Source: Imperialibacter sp963977595 (GTDB lineage: Bacteria > Bacteroidota > Bacteroidia > Cytophagales > Cyclobacteriaceae). Taken from it: a stretch of 64,000 nucleotides of DNA. Each line of letters opens with the position of its first letter. Position 1 is the first letter of the stretch. The notes beneath the pieces were generated by a model, which searched no databases, had not been told where the DNA came from, and saw only the letters and a list, made by a program, of their open reading frames with translations. The stretch covers positions 2,108,001 through 2,172,000 of the forward strand of contig NZ_CP180355.1 in the NCBI RefSeq assembly GCF_048007035.1, in the 5' to 3' direction. Shown here piece after piece: positions 52,513-59,527 of the stretch. Position numbers and translations under genes: made by a program.

Positions 52513-53406
52513 TTAGCTACTCTTAAGTGCTTCTGCACCGCCAACGATTTCCAGAATCTCCTTGGTGATTGCCGCCTGACGGGTTCTGTTATACATGAGC
52601 TTCAACTCTTTCAAAAGCTCCCCGGCGTTATCTGTCGCCTTGTCCATGGCCGTCATCCTCGCACCCTGCTCGGAAGCATTGGATTCCAAAGTAGCCTTGT
52701 ACACCTGGATCTTCAGCGACTTGGGGATTAGCTCCTTTACGATGAACTCCTTTGATGGCTCATAAATGTAGTCGATGGCATTCGAGTTGGAGGTGCCCTC
52801 TTCTTCCACCTCAGACGGCTCAATAGGAAGGAACTTTTCTACCCTCAACACCTGAGTAGCCACGTTTTTGAACTCGTTGTATACAAGCTCTACGGCATCA
52901 AAATCTCCTGCCTTATAGGCTTCCATCAGGTACTCGGCTACCGGGCGAACCTCATCAAACGAAAGGTTAGAGAAAATGTCCCAGTATTTCGTGTCCACTT
53001 TGTAGTTTCTCTTTTTGAAAAACTCCATGGCCTTCTTCCCCAGAGGAATGATGGTAACTCCACCGAACTCATTCTGCTCCTTGTACTTTGTCTTCAGAAG
53101 GTTGACAGCTGCTTTAAAAACGGAGCTATTAAAAGCACCGCACAAGCCTTTGTCGGAAGAAACAACAACCAAAGCGACCCTGTTCACCTCCCTTACAACG
53201 GCATATTCATTCTCTAAATCGTCGCTAACAGATGAGGTAACATTTCTAAGTATACCTGTCAGCTTCTCAGAGTAGGGGCGCATTTGGGTAATACGGTCTT
53301 GTGCTCTCCTCAACTTTGCCGCCGCCACCATTTTCATGGCCTTGGTGATCTGCTGAGTAGAAGTAACCGACTGAATTCTGCCCTTAACCTCTTTTAGGTT
53401 CGCCAT
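52513..53406 (-). CDS. atpG: ATP synthase gamma subunit
   Basis: 297-residue central-stalk subunit. The N-terminal NLKEVKGRIQSVTSTQQITKAMKMVAAAKLRRAQ and the C-terminal ELKLMYNRTRQAAITKEILEIVGGA (parts shown) are diagnostic. It is the last gene of this atp operon, with a strong terminator behind it. The usual next genes atpD (beta) and atpC (epsilon) are absent here and must lie elsewhere. Confidence 0.97.
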   Translation of the reverse strand: MANLKEVKGRIQSVTSTQQITKAMKMVAAAKLRRAQDRITQMRPYSEKLTGILRNVTSSVSDDLENEYAVVREVNRVALVVVSSDKGLCGAFNSSVFKAAVNLLKTKYKEQNEFGGVTIIPLGKKAMEFFKKRNYKVDTKYWDIFSNLSFDEVRPVAEYLMEAYKAGDFDAVELVYNEFKNVATQVLRVEKFLPIEPSEVEEEGTSNSNAIDYIYEPSKEFIVKELIPKSLKIQVYKATLESNASEQGARMTAMDKATDNAGELLKELKLMYNRTRQAAITKEILEIVGGAEALKSS

Positions 53407-53454
53407 ATACTTTCTATTTGAAAAGTCCGCCAGTGGGCGGACTCACCATTCTAT

Positions 53455-55035
53455 TTAGGATACGTAACTTTTTTGAAGACTCTTAGCCGTCTCGGCCAGG
53501 GTGTTTATCACGCTGTCTTCCAGCTTACCTGCACGAAGCAAATCCAGGGCATCCTGATGCTGCGCCGATAATAGTGTCAAAAACTCTTTCTCAAAGGCTT
53601 TCACCTTGTCCAAAGGCACCTTATCAAGGAAGCCTTTTGTTGACACGTAAATGATAGCAATCTGATGCTCAACCGACATAGGGCTGAACTGAGGCTGCTT
53701 CAAAATTTCCTGGTTTCTTCTACCCCTGTCAATTGTCAGCTTGGTAGACGCATCGAGGTCAGAGCCGAACTTGGCAAAAGCCTCAAGTTCACGGAACTGG
53801 GCCTGATCCAGTTTCAGCGTACCTGCCACTTTCTTCATCGACTTGATCTGGGCATTACCACCCACCCTTGATACAGAAATACCAACGTTGATCGCAGGAC
53901 GCACACCTGAGTTAAACAGGTTAGTTTCAAGGAAAATCTGCCCGTCGGTAATTGAGATTACGTTAGTCGGGATGTAAGCAGAAACGTCACCGGCCTGCGT
54001 CTCAATAATCGGAAGGGCTGTCAATGACCCACCTCCTTTTACTTTGCCTTTCAATGACTCCGGAAGGTCATTCATTTGGCTGGCAATCTCATCGTTGTCG
54101 TTGATTTTGGCAGCACGCTCCAGCAAACGAGAGTGAAGATAGAATACGTCACCCGGGTAGGCCTCACGTCCTGGCGGGCGACGAAGAAGAAGTGACACCT
54201 CACGGTAAGAAACCGCCTGCTTGGAAAGGTCATCATAGATAACCAAAGCAGGGCGTCCGGTATCACGGAAGTACTCCCCGATAGATGCACCTGTAAACGG
54301 TGAGAAGAACTGCATTGGCGCAGGGTCAGATGCAGCAGCCGACACGATAACGGTATAAGGCATAGCTCCCGCTTTTTCAAGAGAAGCAACAATACCTGCT
54401 ACGGTAGAGGCCTTTTGGCCTACCGCCACATATATACAGTAAACAGGTTCGCCCTTTTCGTAAAACTCTTTCTGGTTGATGATGGTATCGATGGCCACAG
54501 CGGTCTTACCCGTCTGACGGTCACCAATGATCAACTCCCTTTGACCACGTCCAATCGGAATCATGGCATCAATAGCCTTTACACCAGTTTGCAGCGGTTC
54601 GTTTACCGGCTGACGATAGATAACACCAGGCGCTTTTCTTTCAAGCGGCATTTCGTACAAGTCGCCACTCAAAGGACCTTTACCGTCGATAGGATTACCA
54701 AGTGTATCTACTACCCTGCCGCACATGCTATCGCCTACTTTAATGGAGGCAATTGTCTTTGTGCGCTTTACAGTAGCACCCTCTTTAATTCCTTTTGGGT
54801 CCCCCAGCAATACCGCACCTACGTTGTCTTCTTCCAGGTTAAGTACCAATGCCTTCAAGCCGTTTTCGAACTCTAAAAGTTCACCAGCTTGTGCCTGAGT
54901 AAGTCCGTAAATACGGGCCACCCCATCACCTACCTGAAGAACTGTTCCTACTTCTTCGAGCTCAGCTTCAGTTCTGAAGTTTGAGAGCTGCTCTCTCAAA
55001 ATCGCTGATACCTCGTCAGGTCTTACGTCTGCCAT
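53455..55035 (-). CDS. atpA: ATP synthase alpha subunit
   Basis: 526-residue non-catalytic F1 subunit. The P-loop is GDRQTGKT (about residue 173), and the family sequence RPALVIYDDLSKQAVSYREVSLLLRRPPGREAYPGD is present (part given). Full length, with the usual DELSEED-like C-terminal helices. It lies 48 bp before atpG and 21 bp after atpH. Confidence 0.98.
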   Translation of the reverse strand: MADVRPDEVSAILREQLSNFRTEAELEEVGTVLQVGDGVARIYGLTQAQAGELLEFENGLKALVLNLEEDNVGAVLLGDPKGIKEGATVKRTKTIASIKVGDSMCGRVVDTLGNPIDGKGPLSGDLYEMPLERKAPGVIYRQPVNEPLQTGVKAIDAMIPIGRGQRELIIGDRQTGKTAVAIDTIINQKEFYEKGEPVYCIYVAVGQKASTVAGIVASLEKAGAMPYTVIVSAAASDPAPMQFFSPFTGASIGEYFRDTGRPALVIYDDLSKQAVSYREVSLLLRRPPGREAYPGDVFYLHSRLLERAAKINDNDEIASQMNDLPESLKGKVKGGGSLTALPIIETQAGDVSAYIPTNVISITDGQIFLETNLFNSGVRPAINVGISVSRVGGNAQIKSMKKVAGTLKLDQAQFRELEAFAKFGSDLDASTKLTIDRGRRNQEILKQPQFSPMSVEHQIAIIYVSTKGFLDKVPLDKVKAFEKEFLTLLSAQHQDALDLLRAGKLEDSVINTLAETAKSLQKSYVS

Positions 55036-55056
55036 TAGTGTATTATTATGGTGTTT

Positions 55057-55614
55057 TTAAAACTTCTTAATGTATGAACTTGAAATCAATTTCGTCTTCA
55101 AATCTTTGAGACGAGAATCGACGCTGTCGTCTAATTGAAGGTCGCCCACTTTAATAATGTAGCCTCCCAACATCTCCTTGTCTACCTTTTCCGTCAACTC
55201 GATTTCCTTCTTGGTAATCTCTTTCAACAGTCTCATGAATTCCTTACGAAGATCAGGCGTCAAGGCAAAATTGGTAGTAACTGTTGCCTCGGAAATTCCC
55301 TTTCTCACATTATACTGATGGGTAAATTCACTTGCGAGCATCGGCAAAATGAATTCCCTGTTCTTTCTTGTGATAATATCGAAAATGGACAGGGTCAGGT
55401 CATGCACCTTGCCAGCGAATATCTTTTTAAGAATGGCCAGCTTGCGGTGGTGCTGAATAATTGGGTTTTTAAGCATCAAAGCAAAATCCCTGTTAGCCTT
55501 GCACAAGTGATCAAATGTGATCATGTCTTCGTTGACCTTATCAAGCACTCCCTTTTCCTCTGCCAACTCCAGCAAAGACTTGGCGTATCTTGTGGCTATC
55601 CTGAATTCTGACAT
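55057..55614 (-). CDS. atpH: ATP synthase delta subunit
   Basis: 185-residue peripheral-stalk subunit (OSCP). The N-terminal RIATRYAKSLLELAEEKGVLDKV and the C-terminal DKEMLGGYIIKVGDLQLDDSV are family hallmarks. Its start is one base after the atpF stop, indicating coupled translation. Confidence 0.96.
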   Translation of the reverse strand: MSEFRIATRYAKSLLELAEEKGVLDKVNEDMITFDHLCKANRDFALMLKNPIIQHHRKLAILKKIFAGKVHDLTLSIFDIITRKNREFILPMLASEFTHQYNVRKGISEATVTTNFALTPDLRKEFMRLLKEITKKEIELTEKVDKEMLGGYIIKVGDLQLDDSVDSRLKDLKTKLISSSYIKKF

Positions 55615-55615
55615 C

Positions 55616-56110
55616 TTAGTTGACTTTTAGGTCTTTGATGTATTCGTCTACCAGCGCCTTTTGTGCTTTGTCGCCACTTAGGTTCTTTCTCAAAACCTTC
55701 TCAGCAATGTCTAAAGAAATTTCAGCCACGAGGTTTTGTACCTCAGCCAGAGCAGCCTTCTTCTCATTTTCGATAGAAGACTTGGCATCGGCTATCATTT
55801 TTTCGGCAATTTTTGAAGTGTCGGCTTTTGCTTCTTCCTTGATTCTATTGGCGGCAGCAAGAGCCTCTTTCAATATGTGGTCTCTTTCTTTTCTGGCATC
55901 CTCCAAAAGAAGCTCATTGTCTTCTTTCAATTGTGCCATTTCCTCTTTGGCCAGCTCAGCTGATTTCAGGGCATCGTTGATGAAGCCTTCTCTCGCTTTA
56001 AGAGCGTCAGCAATCGGCCTCCAGGCAAATGTAAGCAGAACAATAAAAACGATTATGAAAATAACCGTTTGCCAAAATATAAGGCCTATCCCGGGTGTTA
56101 AGAGTTCCAT
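55616..56110 (-). CDS. atpF: ATP synthase b subunit
   Basis: 164-residue peripheral-stalk subunit with one N-terminal helix (IGLIFWQTVIFIIVFIVLLTFAW) and a long Ala/Glu/Lys coiled coil to the end. Normal length. An intercistronic hairpin (56140-56166) separates it from atpE. Confidence 0.96.
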   Translation of the reverse strand: MELLTPGIGLIFWQTVIFIIVFIVLLTFAWRPIADALKAREGFINDALKSAELAKEEMAQLKEDNELLLEDARKERDHILKEALAAANRIKEEAKADTSKIAEKMIADAKSSIENEKKAALAEVQNLVAEISLDIAEKVLRKNLSGDKAQKALVDEYIKDLKVN

Positions 56111-56139
56111 TATTTTATCACGTTTACAGTCAAAAACAA

Positions 56140-56166
56140 ACGGAGGCTACTAAGTGCAGCCTCCGT
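56140..56166 (-). terminator. Intercistronic stem-loop between atpE and atpF
   Basis: Perfect 9-bp stem ACGGAGGCT / AGCCTCCGT with a 9-base loop and a T-rich run after it on the minus strand. It could be a partial terminator or an mRNA processing and stability element giving more atpE mRNA. Confidence 0.55.
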
Positions 56167-56176
56167 GAAGCCATTT

Positions 56177-56422
56177 TTAGGCTTTGAATGAGATAAGCAA
56201 ACATACTACCACACCAAAGAGGGCAATTACCTCAATAAGTGCAGCAATAATAAGCATACCGGTTTGGATTCTGCCGGCAGCTTCTGGCTGACGAGCCATT
56301 GCTTCCATTGCAGAGCCACCGATGCGACCGATACCAATACCTGCGCCTATCGCAACAAGTCCGGCACCGATACCAGCGCCCATAATTGCCAAACTCATGT
56401 CAAGCAAAATAGATAACCACAT
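56177..56422 (-). CDS. atpE: ATP synthase c subunit
   Basis: 81-residue two-helix rotor subunit. Helix 1 is glycine-rich (GAGIGAGLVAIGAGIGIG), the loop is ARQPEA, and helix 2 carries the ion carboxylate in LIEVIALFG. Positions that bind Na+ in sodium-type rings (Gln in helix 1; Ser/Thr after the Glu) are Ile and Val here, so proton coupling is expected. The first 8 residues before MSLAIMG may be an optional extension. Confidence 0.96.
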   Translation of the reverse strand: MWLSILLDMSLAIMGAGIGAGLVAIGAGIGIGRIGGSAMEAMARQPEAAGRIQTGMLIIAALIEVIALFGVVVCLLISFKA

Positions 56423-56457
56423 AGTTTTATTATTTAATAGTGAAAATGGTTTCGTAA

Positions 56458-57495
56458 TTAATGATGCTCTTCGTGATGCTCCTCAATGGCAAGGCCAATA
56501 TAGAGCGACGAGAACATTGTAAAAACATAAGCCTGGATCGTGGCAACGAGCAACTCGATAAAGGTAATGAAAACCACTATCAATGTTGACGCAAAGCCCA
56601 CCATATAGCTCTCGAATATGAATATCAAACTAATCAAGCTCAGAATTACAATGTGGCCTGCGGTGATCGCCACAAACAAACGTATCATGAGAGAAATAGG
56701 CTTAGTGAAAACGCCAATGATCTCAACAGGAACAATGATGAACTTCAATGCAAACGGAACTCCGGGGGTATTAAAAACGTGTCCCCAATAAGTCTTGTTT
56801 CCGCTAAAATTTGTGAAAAGGAAAGTGATAATGGCCATTACGCCAGTCACAGCGATATTTCCAGTGAGGTTGGCAGCACCCGGCATCAAACCAAGCAGGT
56901 TACCAAACCAGATAAAGAAGAATAAAGTCAACAAATACGGCAGATACCTTTCGTACTTGGGGCCAATATTAGGCTTAACTATATCGTCTCTCACAAAAAC
57001 GATGATTGGCTCGAACAAAGACTGAATGCCTTTTGGCGCTTCTTTCGGCCGCTTTTTGTATCCTCTTGCCACCGCAAGAAAGATTACTATCATCAAAGTG
57101 GCATTCAGGAAAAGAAAGGCCACATTTTTCGTGATCGAGAAGTCGATAATAGTACGGCCTTCTGCTACAGGCAGAATATGCCCGTGCTCATACTTATAGC
57201 CGTTGTATTCAACGATGTTGTGATGTTCATCATAGAAATTACTGCTGGAAAATACTTCCAGCCCATTGTCTGACGAATACAAAATAACTGGCAGGAAAAG
57301 CGTGCCATAGTGGCCGTCGAAAAAATGCCACTCATGTGCATCCAAAATGTGATGATTGATCAATTCTGAAGGATTAAAGGTTCCCCCTGTTTCCTCTGCA
57401 GCTACCGCCAACGGGCTATTAAATAAAATAATCACCAGTGATAACACGGTGATTTTTAATAGGTTGGCCCTCTTATGATTTACACCTTCATCCAT
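56458..57495 (-). CDS. atpB: ATP synthase a subunit
   Basis: 345-residue membrane subunit forming the proton half-channels. It has a cleavable-looking N-terminal signal (VLSLVIILFNSPLAVA), a His-rich periplasmic segment and five or six helices. The essential arginine lies in KPISLMIRLFVAITAGH. The extended N-terminus and the HHEEHH tail are common in Bacteroidota. The ATG at 57495 overlaps the preceding gene by 8 bp. Confidence 0.95.
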   Translation of the reverse strand: MDEGVNHKRANLLKITVLSLVIILFNSPLAVAAEETGGTFNPSELINHHILDAHEWHFFDGHYGTLFLPVILYSSDNGLEVFSSSNFYDEHHNIVEYNGYKYEHGHILPVAEGRTIIDFSITKNVAFLFLNATLMIVIFLAVARGYKKRPKEAPKGIQSLFEPIIVFVRDDIVKPNIGPKYERYLPYLLTLFFFIWFGNLLGLMPGAANLTGNIAVTGVMAIITFLFTNFSGNKTYWGHVFNTPGVPFALKFIIVPVEIIGVFTKPISLMIRLFVAITAGHIVILSLISLIFIFESYMVGFASTLIVVFITFIELLVATIQAYVFTMFSSLYIGLAIEEHHEEHH

Positions 57496-57880
57496 CAATT
57501 TGAACGCTTTTCGAATTTGAGCGCAAGTTAGTCATAAGCGTAAATAATTCAAACCCAAGAAATAATAAATACAGGGCAAAGAAAGTCATGATGAAACTGG
57601 TGTTTTCTTCGCCAATTGCCACAAGGTAGGTGATTGCGACCAATAAACTTGTCAGAAGACGAAAGGAAATACTGCCAATGACAAAAAGGACGAAATTTTG
57701 ACCATCGTTGTTTACAAAAATACTCTCGGCCCAAAGTAGCAGCAGGGACTGGAGCGAGTAGAAAATAATAGTCGCTATCGCCGTGGAATGGATGTATTGA
57801 CCGAAGCCGGAGGCCAACAGTCCGAAATATGCTCCAACGACAACTGCTGAAAAAATAAACAGCTTGAGATAGTTATTCAT
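57488..57880 (-). CDS. Small four-helix membrane protein in atp operon
   Basis: 130-residue protein with four predicted helices and little soluble sequence (FIFSAVVVGAYFGLLASG, TIIFYSLQSLLLLWA, and two more). It sits where AtpI-type assembly factors lie, between atpZ and atpB, sharing one base with atpZ and overlapping atpB by 8 bp. The sequence gives no family call; a role in c-ring assembly or Mg2+ supply is only positional inference. Confidence 0.7.
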   Translation of the reverse strand: MNNYLKLFIFSAVVVGAYFGLLASGFGQYIHSTAIATIIFYSLQSLLLLWAESIFVNNDGQNFVLFVIGSISFRLLTSLLVAITYLVAIGEENTSFIMTFFALYLLFLGFELFTLMTNLRSNSKSVQIDG

Positions 57881-58155
57881 TATTCTTTAGGAAGGCGCTT
57901 GTAAAGCAAATAAAGAGAGCCAAAAAGTGAAATGAACGAAAGAGACAACAAAAACACCGGGAACTGAAGATGAAAGTACTTGTCGGCATAGTATCCGGCG
58001 GTTACTCCCACGCCTATAGTGGCCAACATTTCAAAACCGACACCGGTAAACCTCAGAAAAGTTGAACCGGTGCCAGCGTCTTTTAGCTTTCCTGCCTCAG
58101 ATTGGTCAGGACTGGGCTTTGAGTAGCGGTCTTTCTTCCGAATTTTTTTCTCCAA
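57880..58155 (-). CDS. atpZ: AtpZ/AtpI-family protein
   Basis: 91-residue protein with a basic N-terminus and two helices (FEMLATIGVGVTAGYYADKYF and FPVFLLSLSFISLFGSLYLLY), the pattern of F1F0 gene-1 proteins. No in-frame ATG precedes helix 1. A TTG at 58155 has AAGGAA seven bases upstream and is the best start, giving a 50-bp overlap with the bactofilin gene. The family aids c-ring assembly or ion handling. Confidence 0.85.
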   Translation of the reverse strand: MEKKIRKKDRYSKPSPDQSEAGKLKDAGTGSTFLRFTGVGFEMLATIGVGVTAGYYADKYFHLQFPVFLLSLSFISLFGSLYLLYKRLPKE

Positions 58156-58534
58156 TTTTTATTTCCTTAACAGTTACACCCATCTGGCATTTTCCATTGA
58201 AGGAAGCACCCGACTCAATAACCAGTTTATTGGTGATAATGTCTCCATTGATAACTGCTGAGGGCTTTAACACAAGCATTTCTGTTACTTCCACTTTGCC
58301 GTCCACCGTGCCGGCGATTTCAGCATTTTGCGCCAATACATTTCCCTCAATGTAAGAGGAATGACCAAATGCCGCCTTTGACTTAGTGATAATATCACCA
58401 ATAACTTTCCCTTCTACCCTGATGTTGCCGAAGGTTTCGATACCTCCTCGAAGGATAGTTCCCTTTCCAATAATGTTGCTGGAGTTGCTGAGCTCTTCGG
58501 CTTCCTTAATTTCCTTGTTATTAAACATGGTCAT
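58106..58534 (-). CDS. Bactofilin (polymer-forming cytoskeletal protein)
   Basis: 142-residue bactofilin. The beta-helix core (about 22-118) shows the repeated G-x-I pattern (GGIETFGNIRVEGKVIGDI, AEIAGTVDGKVEVTEMLVL). Short charged tails flank it. Bactofilins polymerise on the inner membrane and guide peptidoglycan enzymes. The neighbour 10 bp upstream is an M23 peptidase, the classic pairing. The 3' end overlaps atpZ by 50 bp. Confidence 0.92.
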   Translation of the reverse strand: MTMFNNKEIKEAEELSNSSNIIGKGTILRGGIETFGNIRVEGKVIGDIITKSKAAFGHSSYIEGNVLAQNAEIAGTVDGKVEVTEMLVLKPSAVINGDIITNKLVIESGASFNGKCQMGVTVKEIKIGEKNSEERPLLKAQS

Positions 58535-58544
58535 GATAAATAAA

Positions 58545-59420
58545 TTAAAAAGCTACGAATTCTTCAGGATCCACCGGCATTCCATTGTGCCAAAGCTCAA
58601 AATGCAAGTGAGGCCCGGTTGTCAATTCGCCTGTGTTGCCTATAATAGATATAATCTCGCCGGCGCTGACAAAGCTACCAACGTTTTTCAATAATTCCGA
58701 ATTGTGCTTGTATACTGAAATCAAATTACTTCTGTGCTGAATACCAATCACATAGCCGTCATTTTGTGTCCAGTCGGCAAGTATAACAGTGCCGTCGGCC
58801 ACACACTTGACCGGCTCATCCTTTTTTGCCACCACATCAGTCCCATAGTGGTTGTTCTTAGGGTTGAATTTGTCAGAAATAATACCTGAAATGGGCTGAA
58901 AAAGGTAGATGTCCTGAAGGTCAGAGCCAATAGATGAGCTTACAGGCAATATCTCAGAGTCAGCACTTTCGAACCTTTGTCTGAAAATTGAGTCGATAGG
59001 TGCCAATCTTTCGCTGTTGATCTCAGAAGCCGACAATACTCTTTCCTGTTGCTCAGACGCCCTCAGGGCCGATTCGGTTTCCAACATGCTTGTATCCCCC
59101 GAAAGCACCAGTTTCAGGTTATCGATGTACAAGTCTTTGTTATCCATCTCAACAAGCATAGAATCCACTTTGAGTGAAAGACTCACTAATTTCCGATTGG
59201 TTTCCATTTGCTGATGGCGTGGGTCGTACCATTTAGCTAAAATGGTGGTAGCCAGATAAAAGCAAATCGCAAAAAAAACTGATACTACAACAAAGGCTAA
59301 AAGCAGGAGCCTTGCGTAGTTGAACCTGATGGTGCTTTTTTCCGCAAAATTCTCCTCACTCCGTATGATTAGCAGATAGCCGGTGGTAAGCCAGCTGGAT
59401 AATGTTTTCTTATTTTTCAA
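58545..59420 (-). CDS. M23 family peptidoglycan peptidase
   Basis: 291-residue membrane-anchored LytM-type endopeptidase. A cytoplasmic tail is followed by one helix (about 36-62), a coiled-coil periplasmic stretch (about 65-160), and the M23 domain with zinc ligands HYGTDV and HLHFEL. TTG at 59420 is the start: it keeps the conserved opening SWLTTGYLLIIRSEENFAEK, and no ATG precedes the helix. It probably cuts cross-bridges under guidance of the adjoining bactofilin. Confidence 0.92.
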   Translation of the reverse strand: MKNKKTLSSWLTTGYLLIIRSEENFAEKSTIRFNYARLLLLAFVVVSVFFAICFYLATTILAKWYDPRHQQMETNRKLVSLSLKVDSMLVEMDNKDLYIDNLKLVLSGDTSMLETESALRASEQQERVLSASEINSERLAPIDSIFRQRFESADSEILPVSSSIGSDLQDIYLFQPISGIISDKFNPKNNHYGTDVVAKKDEPVKCVADGTVILADWTQNDGYVIGIQHRSNLISVYKHNSELLKNVGSFVSAGEIISIIGNTGELTTGPHLHFELWHNGMPVDPEEFVAF

Positions 59421-59443
59421 ATCCTTTTAGGTTCTGGGAGCCA

Positions 59444-59451
59444 CAAAATTA
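59444..59451 (-). promoter_or_regulatory. -7 box upstream of the M23-bactofilin-atp operon
   Basis: On the minus strand TAATTTTG fits TAnnTTTG exactly. Transcription near 59437 would leave a very short leader of about 17 bases before the TTG start. No convincing -33 TTTG was found. Confidence 0.45.
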
Positions 59452-59527
59452 TAGAATAAAATAAGACCTTCTTATTTTTATGTATTATTGAGACATTTTT
59501 GAGCGTTAGCAATTCAAATCAATTCAG

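Noticed and set aside
56177..56422. Sodium-type ATP synthase c ring, given the neighbouring sodium pump
   Set aside because: The Gln and Ser/Thr ligands of the sodium signature are replaced by Ile and Val.
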